From positions 2,790,001-2,854,000 of the forward strand of contig CBDFNN010000004.1 of assembly GCA_965250215.1 (NCBI GenBank): DNA of 64,000 bases. The letters are read 5' to 3'. Positions 1 through 9,726 of this stretch are shown here, one piece after another. Source of the DNA: CBDFNN01 sp965250215. Lineage in GTDB: Bacteria > Bacteroidota > Rhodothermia > Rhodothermales > DATKEJ01. The notes under the pieces were generated by a model. That model ran no database searches. It was given only the letters and a program-made list of their open reading frames with translations, and was not told the DNA's origin. Each line of letters begins with the position of its first letter. Positions within the stretch are counted from its first letter, which is position 1. A program made the translations under genes and the position numbers.

Positions 1-57
1 TCCTTGACTCCGAATGCCCTTATAGAATATTTCAATCAAGATCTCAAACCAGAGTAA
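1..57 (+). CDS. 3' end of an upstream gene (partial)
   Basis: Frame 1 is open from the window edge and stops at TAA (55-57), giving an 18-residue tail that begins SLTPNALIEYFNQD. It lies on the same strand as the following gene with a 57-bp gap. The fragment is too short to assign a family, and an 18-codon open frame can occur by chance. It is listed only as a likely C-terminus of a gene that starts outside the window. Confidence 0.3.
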   Translation, partial: SLTPNALIEYFNQDLKPE

Positions 58-114
58 ATACTAACTCAGAATGCGAAACTAAAGAGCGAGGCATTCCACG
101 ACCTATGGCGACAA

Positions 115-1467
115 ATGGCAAATAATCTAAACCATCAAAAAAGAGTATATCAAAATATCACGGAGCTTTTATCTAATGCGGATAATCCCACTCCAATAGT
201 GAAAATCAATAAAGTTATCCCCTTTAAAAAAGCAAGAGTTTTTGCAAAACTCGAATGGTATAACCCTTTTGGAGCGATAAAAGACAGAATCGCTGCGAAT
301 CTACTTGATGATGCAACTGAGAAAAATCTCATTGGTGACGTTAAAAATTTAGTGGAGCCAACTTCGGGCAATACGGGATTTGCACTTACAATGCTTGCCA
401 ATGCTAGAGAGCTATCATTGCAATCTCCACTATCTTCCATGATCCCGGTTGAAAAACGAACACTGCTTAAATTCTTTGGATGTGATGTTATTGAGCTTGA
501 AGATGCTCTTTGCCCTGCTCCCGGTGCGCCTGAAGGAGCAATTGCGCGCGCTATGGAAGCCGCAGAAAAAGACGATACTCATATGCTTAATCAATATGTA
601 AACCCAGCAAACCCGCAAGGACATTATAAAACTACAGGTCCTGAAATTTGGAAACAGACAGATCAGAAAGTTACCCATTTCATTGCAGCTCTTGGGACTT
701 GTGGAACAATCACCGGGACAGGAATCTTTTTAAAAGAAAAAAATCCTGATGTCAAAGTAATTGGAATTCACCCAGAAGAAGGCCACGACATTCCGGGAGT
801 TCGAAGCTTACGGCAGTTACAACAAACAGAACTTTTTAAGCCTGAACTCTATGACCAGCTTGTAGAGGTTACTAATCGCGAGGCTTTTGATATGTGCCTA
901 CGTATCAATAGAGAAGAAAGTATCGTTGCAGGTCCCTCTTCAGGAATGGCCGTAGCCGGAGCTTTAAAAGTTCTAAAAGACGATTCCGATGCCGTTGTTG
1001 TAATTATTTTCCCTGACAACGCTTTCAAATATGCAAGTTCATTTCGAACACATTTCCCTGAGATGTTTAAAAATACAGCGGGTTCAAGGTCAAAACCCGA
1101 TAGTATTAATAAAAAAGAGCAGCTTTTAGATCAGATGATTGAACTTAATCGAAATCAATTCAATACAATTGAAGTCGACCAGGCCTATAAAGAAAGAGGG
1201 AGTGTTAAACCAATTTATATTGATGTGAGAATACCATCGCAATATGAAGCCGCTCACATAGATGGAGCTGTAAGTATTCCGATGGAAGAACTATTAGCTG
1301 GAACTGGTTTACCGGAAGATAAAGACAGACCGATCGTTACAGTTTGTAATAGGGGAAATCTTTCGCTTCAAGGACTTCTCGTATTAATATCTCGTGGCCA
1401 CAAAAATGTGAGAAGCCTTAATGGTGGAACTATTGGGTGGATTGATAAAGACTATCCGATTATTTAA
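115..1467 (+). CDS. PLP-dependent cysteine synthase family protein fused to a C-terminal rhodanese domain
   Basis: 450 aa. Residues ~10-320 form a fold-type II PLP enzyme of the O-acetylserine sulfhydrylase / cystathionine beta-synthase group. Visible marks are the Schiff-base lysine in NPFGAIKDR, the substrate loop TSGNTG, and the phosphate-binding loop GTCGTITG (family: GTGGTITG). Residues ~355-450 are a rhodanese domain with an active-site cysteine in VTVCNRGN. CysK/CysM proteins are normally ~300 aa, so the rhodanese part is an add-on. Inferred role: cysteine or sulfur metabolism in the cytoplasm, with the rhodanese domain handling the sulfane sulfur formed or used by the PLP domain. The ATG at 115 is the only good in-frame start; an upstream in-frame ATG at 70 runs into a stop at once. 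A strong terminator follows. The family is certain, the exact substrate is not. Confidence 0.88.
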   Translation: MANNLNHQKRVYQNITELLSNADNPTPIVKINKVIPFKKARVFAKLEWYNPFGAIKDRIAANLLDDATEKNLIGDVKNLVEPTSGNTGFALTMLANARELSLQSPLSSMIPVEKRTLLKFFGCDVIELEDALCPAPGAPEGAIARAMEAAEKDDTHMLNQYVNPANPQGHYKTTGPEIWKQTDQKVTHFIAALGTCGTITGTGIFLKEKNPDVKVIGIHPEEGHDIPGVRSLRQLQQTELFKPELYDQLVEVTNREAFDMCLRINREESIVAGPSSGMAVAGALKVLKDDSDAVVVIIFPDNAFKYASSFRTHFPEMFKNTAGSRSKPDSINKKEQLLDQMIELNRNQFNTIEVDQAYKERGSVKPIYIDVRIPSQYEAAHIDGAVSIPMEELLAGTGLPEDKDRPIVTVCNRGNLSLQGLLVLISRGHKNVRSLNGGTIGWIDKDYPII

Positions 1468-1526
1468 AAGTCTTTTTCGAAGGTCTCAACAGCGGTTTAC
1501 GATTGATGGCAACCCTGGGAATTGCA

Positions 1527-1556
1527 AAGCCTGACTAAACAAGTCAGGCTTTTTTC
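1527..1556. terminator. Rho-independent terminator between convergent genes
   Basis: A perfect 10-bp inverted repeat, AAGCCTGACT (1527-1536) and AGTCAGGCTT (1542-1551), encloses a 5-nt loop and is followed by a T-run on the + strand. The A-run on the left side lets it also serve the minus-strand gene that ends at 1566. It fits a shared terminator for the cysteine-synthase gene and the propeller gene. Confidence 0.9.
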
Positions 1557-1565
1557 ATTCTTTCG

Positions 1566-3131
1566 CTAATTCTTGATCACAACCAAACTTTCGATCGAAT
1601 CAGTGCCAATGACTGATATCAGATATCTCGCGGATGGAAGATCTCTTGTATTTAGCGAAATCGTATTGTCACCTCTTTCTATCCAGTGATCACTCACAAA
1701 GATTTGCTGTCCCAATTCGTTAAAGAGAGCCAATTGAACTGGGCCATAACTTTCACTATGAAGTGAAACACCTAACTCACTCAAAAAGGGATTTGGATAG
1801 GCAGAAATCTGCAGTGGCCTCACAGTACTTGGATGCTCTTCCGAGGAGGTTTCAGTGCTGGGTTTGACTTTTAATCTGTATATGATTCCGGTATTGGATC
1901 CTGCTTCACCGAGCACACCTGTTGGAGAAATATCTGCCATAAATAGTGAACTATCTGATGCAGCCAAGCCATCTATGTGCCCCACTCCATCTTCCTGATT
2001 CGAGATAATATGGAAGTAAGTCCCGTCCGTCAGATTTGCAAAAACAACGGGGTTTTCTTCATTCGCCACCCCTCCCAAATTAAAATGACCATGAAAACCT
2101 GTGAATAGCCCCTTGTCCAAACCCTCAGGAAAAGAACTGGGTGCAAAGGCAATATCATTCGGTCCCTCTGATTGCATTTCGACTCCCGAATCGATGATGG
2201 GTTGAAAAGATATTAATGGTCTTTCTCCATCACCACCAACGAAAACTCCGGTATAATACTCCTCATAGTTATCAGGAAAACCAAAGAACTCAATCGAACT
2301 TCCTCCAATTTGATCAAGTGGTAGAAAATTGATTTCGTCCGCACTATGTGCCTCCCTGGAATTCTGAAGTCCGTCTATACCATTGTCCTGGAAGTAGAGA
2401 TCACCGCTTTCTGGATGGAATGTCATTCCTGCTGCATTCCTAAGACCAATAGCAATGATGTCCTGCACTCCGCTTGCAGAGACTATTTCGCCGTTCGCTA
2501 CCTCGAAACTGAATCGAACGATGCTATCGCCCTGGGCCGAACCTGATGGCCCGAAGCTCATGTCAAAAGTCGGTGTGCCTTGAGTCGGTGCGATGTTGAA
2601 TTCAGATCCAAAGTTGGTAAAGATCTCATATCGATCTTCACTTGTTATCGCGTGCCGAAAGGCCAAAGTGCTATGTTGATGTAACCAGTTTTCTGGATAT
2701 TGAATTGTGATATTTCCAATCTCCGTCAGCGTAAATGACCCTGAGCTCTCGTCTAGCCGATATATCAAAATTGAGTCTCCCTGACCCGTTACAACCACAA
2801 AATTGTCCGCAATCTGTAAGTCGGAAGCCTTACCCACAGCTAGGTCATCTAAAATCGTTTCGATCGAGTCCGACACACCATCGGCATTCTCATCCACAAT
2901 ACGTACCAGTCGAGAATTATTTTTTTGGAAAAAACTTTGACTTTTGTTTTCCGCCAGCAATAACGAGCCGTCTGGTAGGAGGGCCATTCCTATCGGATAA
3001 TTCAATCCTTGAGCAAAAACACTTAATTGGAAGTCCTCCGGATTAACCCTCTGGTCGCCTCCGATCGAAAATTGTGCCAAGAGCTGGCTAGGGAAAAGGC
3101 AACAGTAAAGCAGGAAAATCGAAAGGCGCAT
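1566..3131 (-). CDS. Secreted glucose/sorbosone dehydrogenase-like beta-propeller with T9SS sorting domain
   Basis: 521 aa with an N-terminal signal peptide (residues 1-19, hydrophobic core then LLAQ). The middle ~400 residues look like the PQQ-dependent glucose/sorbosone dehydrogenase propeller family: LNYPIGMALLPDGSLLLAE near the start and FHPESGDLYFQDNG further on are typical repeat edges. The last ~75 residues are a type A T9SS domain beginning ISAYPNPF and ending LVVIKN. The protein is therefore predicted to be secreted or surface-attached through the Sec and then the type IX pathway. Whether it binds PQQ or acts as a dehydrogenase cannot be judged; many proteins of this fold in Bacteroidota are uncharacterised. 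It converges on the cysteine-synthase gene. Confidence 0.8.
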   Translation of the reverse strand: MRLSIFLLYCCLFPSQLLAQFSIGGDQRVNPEDFQLSVFAQGLNYPIGMALLPDGSLLLAENKSQSFFQKNNSRLVRIVDENADGVSDSIETILDDLAVGKASDLQIADNFVVVTGQGDSILIYRLDESSGSFTLTEIGNITIQYPENWLHQHSTLAFRHAITSEDRYEIFTNFGSEFNIAPTQGTPTFDMSFGPSGSAQGDSIVRFSFEVANGEIVSASGVQDIIAIGLRNAAGMTFHPESGDLYFQDNGIDGLQNSREAHSADEINFLPLDQIGGSSIEFFGFPDNYEEYYTGVFVGGDGERPLISFQPIIDSGVEMQSEGPNDIAFAPSSFPEGLDKGLFTGFHGHFNLGGVANEENPVVFANLTDGTYFHIISNQEDGVGHIDGLAASDSSLFMADISPTGVLGEAGSNTGIIYRLKVKPSTETSSEEHPSTVRPLQISAYPNPFLSELGVSLHSESYGPVQLALFNELGQQIFVSDHWIERGDNTISLNTRDLPSARYLISVIGTDSIESLVVIKN

Positions 3132-3189
3132 GACGAGAACGGCGAAGGTTTTCTGAGTCTAATAAGCTGCTAAGATATGACCTGCCGAT

Positions 3190-4338
3190 TTAGAAAGTGG
3201 TCGCCTTATCAAGCTTTTTGGCGTCATCAATCCATGAACAAAGTTCGGTAATGCTTGCCTCTGCTTTTTGCAATATTCTCGACCCAGAGTGATCTATATT
3301 TCGAATTTTCCCAGCGAGTTGTAAAGCGTTTTGTCCTGCTAAATCTTGCACAGAGTCTATGCCACTTGCAACGAGTAACTCCGCCCATTGACCATCAATA
3401 GCTGCGATTCTAAACAGATCAGCACATTTGACCCATTCAACAATCTGCTCGGGAGAAAAGGAGAACTCGAATTCCAACACAGACCGACCCTCTGGGTCTT
3501 TTCCTCGCTCAAGTAGCTGATCAACAAAATCGATATTCATTTCCCGAAACTTGGCACCCAATTCTTGGCCAATACCCCCAATCTCCTCTATCGAAGAGCG
3601 ACGTTGCACACTTTTAGCCATTGTGTTTTCTGTGAAAGATCCAGCGTCCTCTACAGAAGATATCTCAGTCCTGTTGCCATCATCTATATGCTCAGAGAGA
3701 ACAGACTCCCCCAAGAGCTTTTCATCATGAACGGACGATGCTCGAGTGCCTAGAGTCGTTTCGAGATTAGATATTTCTCGCTCGAGCTCGCTGATACGAT
3801 TTTTGAATCCAACAGCTTGCGTTGCAGCAGCCTTTTGTCGCTTAAGATCCGCAATTAGCTGGGAGTTCCTTTTCTCTAGCCTTTTGGCGAGGTCTTTAAT
3901 GCTAGCTAGCTCCTTTGATGCCAATTCTACACTTGCCAGACTTAGCTTCAGTTCGTCAATCTGAGAGTCTTTTGACTCAACCTCTCGTTTCATGTCGAAG
4001 AATCCTTTGATTTCCTCCTTTGCTGATTTTAGATCTTGCTCCAAGTCTTCCTTCGCCTTTCGCAAGGAATCGAATACTTCCAATTTCTTTTGCAAGTCGT
4101 CATAGTCTTCCAGTGCTTCCTTCAGTTTCAGTTCATTTTCCTGAAGGGCGTCAATGCTTGCCAGCGCAGTCACTTTCTCTCTTTTTAGGGCCCCGTGCTC
4201 TCTCTCCAGTAATTTCCAACTTCCATTGCTAGGCTTGCCCATCTCGCTAGACATTTTCCGGAGAAACCAACCAACCGCAATACCAAGCATCGACGCTCCA
4301 AGAAGCCAAAGTAATATCTTAACGAACAAATATCCCAT
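3190..4338 (-). CDS. Membrane-anchored coiled-coil protein with C-terminal helix-hairpin-helix (DUF4332-like) domain
   Basis: 382 aa. One N-terminal transmembrane helix (residues ~5-25, VKILLWLLGASMLGIAVGWF) precedes a long coiled coil (~40-200) full of Lys/Glu/Leu heptads. An acidic/polar linker follows, then a domain at ~245-375 with two helix-hairpin-helix-like units (IEEIGGIGQELGAKF and WAELLVASGIDSVQDLAG). The second resembles the DUF4332/HhH domains that often sit at protein C-termini. HhH units can bind DNA but also mediate protein contacts, so no function is claimed. It is co-transcribed with the OmpA-like gene (2-bp gap: that gene ends at 4341, this one starts at 4338). Topology suggests a cytoplasmic rod on the inner membrane, and with its neighbours perhaps part of an envelope complex. 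Confidence 0.7.
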   Translation of the reverse strand: MGYLFVKILLWLLGASMLGIAVGWFLRKMSSEMGKPSNGSWKLLEREHGALKREKVTALASIDALQENELKLKEALEDYDDLQKKLEVFDSLRKAKEDLEQDLKSAKEEIKGFFDMKREVESKDSQIDELKLSLASVELASKELASIKDLAKRLEKRNSQLIADLKRQKAAATQAVGFKNRISELEREISNLETTLGTRASSVHDEKLLGESVLSEHIDDGNRTEISSVEDAGSFTENTMAKSVQRRSSIEEIGGIGQELGAKFREMNIDFVDQLLERGKDPEGRSVLEFEFSFSPEQIVEWVKCADLFRIAAIDGQWAELLVASGIDSVQDLAGQNALQLAGKIRNIDHSGSRILQKAEASITELCSWIDDAKKLDKATTF

Positions 4339-4340
4339 GG

Positions 4341-5054
4341 CTAGCTTCCTCTGACTTTAAACTCGATTCTCCTATTAATGGCCTTCCCTTCCTTGGTCTT
4401 ATTATCTCCGACGGGCCTCACTTCCCCATAACCCAAAGCTTGTAACATATCCCTCTGGACTCCCCGATCTACTAGTGCATTTGCCACCTCGTTGGCCCTC
4501 CTATCGCTAAGCCGCAAATTGCTATCTGCCGGTCCGTCTGAGTCTGTATGGCCTTCTACATCGATGAAGACTTTAGCACATTCCTTGGCGATTTCACTGA
4601 GCCGGTCCAAAAAGGAATGACTCGATGATCTAATCTCTGAGCTCTCCGTCTTGAATTCGATAGAGTCACTAGAAAAAGCATCATCAAATTGAATTTGGCA
4701 TTCTTCAATTTCGATATCGCTTGCCCGCCTATCTTCATTTCCCGCTTTTGCATTAGATGGTATTCTAGACAATTCACTTAAAATGACTCTGTTATCTACA
4801 TCGGTGACACCATAGATAGCATTTGCAATTGCATTGAGGTCCGATCGTTCATCCAAATCTGGAGCGGTTCCGATTAGTCTCACCGTCTGTTCGTAAGCTT
4901 CGACGGACACCCAAGAGAATCCACCGCTAGCCAAAGCTTCACTTGTGCGACTTTGAATATCACCCTCGATGATAGGTCTATTCAATCTGTAGCACGAAAT
5001 AGCAATGAGTATCACGCCAACAAGCCACATTAGCATTAAGACAGACTTGTTCAT
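4341..5054 (-). CDS. OmpA-family peptidoglycan-binding protein with BON-like region
   Basis: 237 aa. An N-terminal membrane anchor (residues ~4-22) is followed by a BON-like segment (~30-95, SWVSVEAYEQTVRLIGTAPD then VTDVDNRVIL). A complete OmpA C-terminal domain (~115-235) follows, with the peptidoglycan-contact pattern HTDSDGPADSNLRLSDRRA and a closing NRRIEF. The order anchor-BON-OmpA resembles inner-membrane-tethered OmpA proteins rather than outer-membrane barrels. It is the first gene of the leftward operon, with the coiled-coil/HhH gene directly behind it. The 190-bp gap to the divergent MscS gene probably holds both promoters. Confidence 0.82.
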   Translation of the reverse strand: MNKSVLMLMWLVGVILIAISCYRLNRPIIEGDIQSRTSEALASGGFSWVSVEAYEQTVRLIGTAPDLDERSDLNAIANAIYGVTDVDNRVILSELSRIPSNAKAGNEDRRASDIEIEECQIQFDDAFSSDSIEFKTESSEIRSSSHSFLDRLSEIAKECAKVFIDVEGHTDSDGPADSNLRLSDRRANEVANALVDRGVQRDMLQALGYGEVRPVGDNKTKEGKAINRRIEFKVRGS

Positions 5055-5244
5055 TATCGAGAATTAAGTTCGAGAATCATCAAGGTTGATCGACTGTGAC
5101 ATTTACCCGTTCCATTTGCTCATTGCGGGACAGTCGGTTTTATTTCTTGCTCGCGATCAAATAGTGGAGACGAGAAGGATTGAACTACAGAGTAGCTATC
5201 GTGCTTAATAAGATCAAGCAAAGAGACATTACAACTTGATGATT

Positions 5245-6456
5245 TGAACACTTTACCGCATTTTGTAAAGAACCTCAACCGAGCTATTTCCTATCAAAAC
5301 AAAGTTTCTCATAGTCTTTCTCTCGACTCTCATTCTCTTCCTTCCTAGGAGTGGGTATTCTTTGGCGCACAATGCAGATATCCGCGAGGTAGAAAAGCCT
5401 TATTTCGAGATGGGGATTTACGCCATCAACAAAATTATACTTGGGGGCTCGAACGCAGAGCCATTGCAGCAGGTACCTGATTCGGCGCAAGTCTCTCCGG
5501 CGGATACTGTATTGGTGTCGAAGACCGAATTAAATTCTATAGTAGCCCGCCTGGACTCCATTCAAGCTAGTCTCAGCGAACCAGACAATCTCTTAGATCT
5601 GGTCCAAGAAAACCCTTTAGGTATCAACCTCCCTGAGATAGGCCGAAAAATCGCCTACTCTCTCTTCATTTTGTTGATCACTTTTCTGTTGATCAATGCT
5701 TTTGTTTACGTGGCGGAACAGATAGCGGAAAGACGACCAAGTCAGCGACTATTTTACAAACGTCTTATTCCGATGATAAGAATGGGCATTTGGGTCCTCG
5801 TATTTTCTTACTTGGCCGTATCCGTATTTGGATCGGCACTACTTCCGGCGGCAGCCGCCATTGGTGTCGCCGTTGGTTTTGCGGCACAAGATATTCTCAA
5901 AAACATTTTTGGAGGACTGCTCATTATCACAGATCAGCCATTTCAAACCGGAGATAGAATACGAGTTGGAGCTTCCTATGGCGAGGTCGTTTCAATTGGC
6001 CTGAGGTCTACTAGAATCCAAACTCTGGATGACAATCTTGTGACCATTCCAAATTCCGAAGTTATGGCTAGTCAAGTTAGCAACGCAAATGCTGGAGAAC
6101 TCAATTGCCAAGTTGTGACAGACCTCTATTTACCTGGTTGGGTAAACGAAGCTGAGGCTAAGACCGTGGCGTATAACGTAGCTGCAAGCTCAAAATATCT
6201 TTTCAGGCAGAAGCCAATCGTGGTGCTTGTCAAAGACAAATATGATCACGGTTTTGTGACACACTTGCAAGTAAAGGCCTATGTTTTGGATACCCGTTTT
6301 GAGTCACTTTTTCTCAGCGATGTCACCGAAAGATCACGAGCAGAATTCAGGCGCCTCGGCCTCATTCCACGATATCATGGGGCAAACACGGTTGCCAGTA
6401 TTCAAGATCAATTAGGTTCAAGCGCTGATTCAGAGGAAAAGGGATCTAAGAAATGA
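5245..6456 (+). CDS. Mechanosensitive ion channel, MscS family, with N-terminal signal peptide
   Basis: The MscS core is clear: a pore helix rich in Gly/Ala (LLPAAAAIGVAVGFAAQDIL), the beta-domain signature FGGLLIITDQPFQTGDRIRV, and a C-terminal alpha/beta cage. Two further membrane helices precede it. A TTG at 5362 would give 364 aa, but the frame stays open upstream and encodes a textbook signal sequence (KTKFLIVFLSTLILFL...SGYSLA) immediately before that TTG. The only standard start codon downstream of the in-frame stop (5209-5211) is TTG at 5245, giving 403 aa, so I place the start there. A periplasmic segment of ~100 residues then precedes the channel. The stop overlaps the next gene by 4 bp (ATGA), implying translational coupling to the giant ATPase-like protein. 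Confidence 0.85.
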
Positions 6457-9400
6457 GTTCTATTCAGAAGCATAAAGAGAAAGTTGAGGGCTACAAACGC
6501 AGTCTTCTGAAATTGTCCAGAAGTCGAGCAAAAGCCTTTCGACCGATTCATGAATCCGTCTCAAGTTCTGTCCAGTACGAGCTGTTACATAAAGCACAGG
6601 AATCTTTGGATGATCTCGGTAAAATACTTCCCGAGATCAACTCCTCCAGCGACGCGTTGGATCTCAGCCTCTTTCGATCGGGATTCTATGACTATCTCCA
6701 TGCAGCCTGCAAACATCTCCTCGAACCTATCTCAAGATCGCTGCAGACACTCAGTAAGTCGAGGGGAGTTGAAAGCTACTGGGATCATCAACACCACTAC
6801 TTTCAAGACAGACTTGCGAATTTACCGGTCAAGTACGTCCGCCCCCTGCCGAGCGATATTTATTCCAGATACAAGAATCACGGCAACGCGATATCGAGGG
6901 GCCTAGCGGAAGTTATTAAATTTTCCAAATCAACTTTTGGCGTTGGACAGGACCAACATATACCCTTTAAAGGTTTAGCTGTTGAACATTTCGGATCTCG
7001 TTTAACAAAGGCTGAAGCGAACAAAGTGAAATCCGCCTATCGAGATTTTGCGGGAATATTCAGACCTCTAGAAACAGCATGTGAGTCGTGGTTCAGAGCC
7101 GCGATAGAGCTGGACATTGCGATTGACGAGATTGAAACAGCCGCCTTTTCAGAACAAGGGCCTGTGCATTCGGATCTTTTTGCCTCTCACGAGAAGCTGG
7201 TAAAAAACATTGATAGGTTACAACTGTCACTTCTGACAGCAATAAAGTCCTTTGGCGACTGGAAGGATGAGCCATTGGATTACGATATATTATTTACAAG
7301 TCTTGAGGAGGACATCGAGCTATCGGATACCGTTTTGGCCAGTAAACGAAATGAAGATGTCCCTTTATCTAAAGTGGTTCAGACACATTCAAATGAAATC
7401 GGAGAATGGCAGTCATGGTTGAATGAGTCTGCTAATTTTTTCATGCTCTGTGCTACATTGATAGACCTGAGACGCGAAACGAGCGTCAGTCTGAGTTCTT
7501 ATTCTAAGCTCGTCCTAGAGAAATCCAGAGATGATATTATTGAAAAAATAGAATCACTCCTGGAAGAAAATCGAGACTTTGAAGATCGCTCAAAGACTTT
7601 CTTTGAGAGTCCCAAGAAGCGAAAGAGCTGGAAATCGCTCCATCGTTTTTTCGATGGGCTGAGAATAGATATCGACAAAGATCTTACGATTGAGGCGGAT
7701 TCAAATGAAGAAGCCATCGATGCTAATTCTCAGATCGATTCTTGGAGTGCACGCATTCAAAACCTGAATCGGTCGACGCAACTTCATAGATCGCCCCAAA
7801 GCTTGAGTATTCAACCCGGAAGCAGCCGGTTTGAGGCCAAACCACGAACATGGGTTGAACAGTCTTTTGATTCCATTCTATTGGATCGTTTCCGATCAGC
7901 ACCCGAAAGCGTCATCAGAAGTGGTCAGGATATTAGAGCAGCTATTGAAACCTCCAAGGAAATCATTCGCGTTGGACTTGAAGCTGCTATTAGCCATTCG
8001 GAATCTCTGGACGACAATGGAAAAAGAAAATACTCACTTGAAGAAGCCTACAAATCCTGCGACGAAACAATAGTCACGGCTCTGACGAGTGCAAATGAAC
8101 TGCTCGAAGAAAGAAAATTGTCGGCTGAAAATGTTGGAGGAGAACTCTATTCTGTACTCGTTGAGCTTAAGGCGACGGGATGGAGACGACTTCTAACCAA
8201 GCTAGCTTCAGAGAGAAGGCTAGACTCGTCAGTGTCTAGTGTGAAAGACTTGGCAAGTCTTGATATGGAACGATTGAAAGATCAGACGCTTTCGCGAGCT
8301 AAATCAGTAAGGCTCACGATTCTAGTGATATTACGGCAGGCATATCGGAAACTGCGATCATTGCTTCGATTTGGAAAAGGAGCACTTGGGATCGAGCAAG
8401 TAGAAAGCGATGAGGTTCTCTATTCGCCTGACTTTTACAGTAGCACAGATCGCGTAGTTAGTCGTCTCCCCCTCGTGTACCAACATCTCTTTTCACTGAG
8501 GCCTGTACATGATCCGGCCATCTTGGATGGGCGGAAGAGCGACCTTGTCAGAATTAAGAAACACTTCGATATTTGGAAAAAGGGCGTCTGCAACGGTCTG
8601 CTCATCGTCGGCTCACATGGAGCCGGAATGTCCAGTCTCCTAAACGTTGCCGGAAACGAGCTTTTTGCCGAGTGTCGCATTAACAGGATTGCCATTAAGC
8701 AACGCATTCGCGACGAAAAAGAATTCTGCTCACTTATCTCAAAAGAGCTGGGCCTTGGGCGTTCAACATCGCTCGATCAATTGCGCGATTCCTTGAGAAA
8801 ACATAAGGCTCTGGCATCCAAGGACGAGCAACAGATTTGTATGATCGAAAACATCGAACATCTGCTTCTCCGCACTACTTCGGGAATGAAATTGATAGAA
8901 GACGTCCTTGTCTTCATCTCTCAAACTGACGACGTCATTCTTTGGATCGCGACGATGGGTAAGCAATCCTGGCAATTGGTGGACAAACTTAGCACTAAGG
9001 TTGGCAATCTTCTAGTGGTTCACCAACTATCTAAGATTACCAAGGAGAATCTCGAATCCGTGATTCTGAATCGGCAAATGAGATCTGGTTTACCCCTGGA
9101 ATTTGTCATGCCAAAGCAACTGAATCCTCTGATCAGACGACGGTTTATTGGAGCAAACACTGCGGACGAAAAACAGGAAGTCCTAAAGGAACACTTTTTT
9201 GAAGGACTCTACAAGGAGGCGGGCGAGAACTTGACTCTTGCTCTCATATACTGGCTTAACTCGATTGTCCTAGATCAATCTAATGGAAGAATCCAGGTCA
9301 AAGATCTTAAACGACTGAATTTTTCCTTTCTTGAAAGCTTTGACGCTGATCGTGCCTTCTCCCTCAAAGCCTTTCTAGAACACGGTAGTCTCAACATTCC

Positions 9401-9614
9401 AGAGCACGCTGAAATATTCAACACGAAAGAGAGCGATGCGCAAGTCATCCTCGAATCATTTGCCAATCTAAACCTAATTGAGCCTTTTGATGTTCGAGAG
9501 GGACATATGGATTTATCGGTAGGGTCGGCGGAAAGAGAAATGAGATATCGGATTAGACCTCTCTTGGTGCAGCCAGTGGTAAAATACTTGGCCGATCGGA
9601 ATATTATTCATTGA
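6453..9614 (+). CDS. Very large helical protein with C-terminal AAA/STAND-like ATPase domain and degenerate Walker A
   Basis: 1053 aa, coupled to MscS by a 4-bp overlap. Residues 1-~680 are charged and almost all helical with no recognised domain. Residues ~690-1050 look like a P-loop NTPase: a beta strand runs into GSHGAGMSS (residues 720-728), which matches GxxxxGKS except that Met726 replaces the catalytic Lys. A Walker-B-like strand ICMIENIEHLL has Glu799/Glu802, and a sensor-like strand is LWIATMG. The C-terminal ~100 residues look like a winged-helix tail. There is no signal peptide or convincing membrane helix, so it is likely cytoplasmic. The missing lysine suggests weak or absent ATP hydrolysis, or use as a scaffold. 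Family not recognised; the overlap with MscS is the main clue to its role. Confidence 0.7.
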   Translation: MSSIQKHKEKVEGYKRSLLKLSRSRAKAFRPIHESVSSSVQYELLHKAQESLDDLGKILPEINSSSDALDLSLFRSGFYDYLHAACKHLLEPISRSLQTLSKSRGVESYWDHQHHYFQDRLANLPVKYVRPLPSDIYSRYKNHGNAISRGLAEVIKFSKSTFGVGQDQHIPFKGLAVEHFGSRLTKAEANKVKSAYRDFAGIFRPLETACESWFRAAIELDIAIDEIETAAFSEQGPVHSDLFASHEKLVKNIDRLQLSLLTAIKSFGDWKDEPLDYDILFTSLEEDIELSDTVLASKRNEDVPLSKVVQTHSNEIGEWQSWLNESANFFMLCATLIDLRRETSVSLSSYSKLVLEKSRDDIIEKIESLLEENRDFEDRSKTFFESPKKRKSWKSLHRFFDGLRIDIDKDLTIEADSNEEAIDANSQIDSWSARIQNLNRSTQLHRSPQSLSIQPGSSRFEAKPRTWVEQSFDSILLDRFRSAPESVIRSGQDIRAAIETSKEIIRVGLEAAISHSESLDDNGKRKYSLEEAYKSCDETIVTALTSANELLEERKLSAENVGGELYSVLVELKATGWRRLLTKLASERRLDSSVSSVKDLASLDMERLKDQTLSRAKSVRLTILVILRQAYRKLRSLLRFGKGALGIEQVESDEVLYSPDFYSSTDRVVSRLPLVYQHLFSLRPVHDPAILDGRKSDLVRIKKHFDIWKKGVCNGLLIVGSHGAGMSSLLNVAGNELFAECRINRIAIKQRIRDEKEFCSLISKELGLGRSTSLDQLRDSLRKHKALASKDEQQICMIENIEHLLLRTTSGMKLIEDVLVFISQTDDVILWIATMGKQSWQLVDKLSTKVGNLLVVHQLSKITKENLESVILNRQMRSGLPLEFVMPKQLNPLIRRRFIGANTADEKQEVLKEHFFEGLYKEAGENLTLALIYWLNSIVLDQSNGRIQVKDLKRLNFSFLESFDADRAFSLKAFLEHGSLNIPEHAEIFNTKESDAQVILESFANLNLIEPFDVREGHMDLSVGSAEREMRYRIRPLLVQPVVKYLADRNIIH

Positions 9615-9726
9615 GTAATACAGATCAATTAAAGATGCTTCGCGAGCCCAACAAGAAATCCTTAGCGCGGGTCTTTCGTGACTCTGGCAATACCCTCCTT
9701 TTGACACCTCAGCAAATAAAAGTCGA

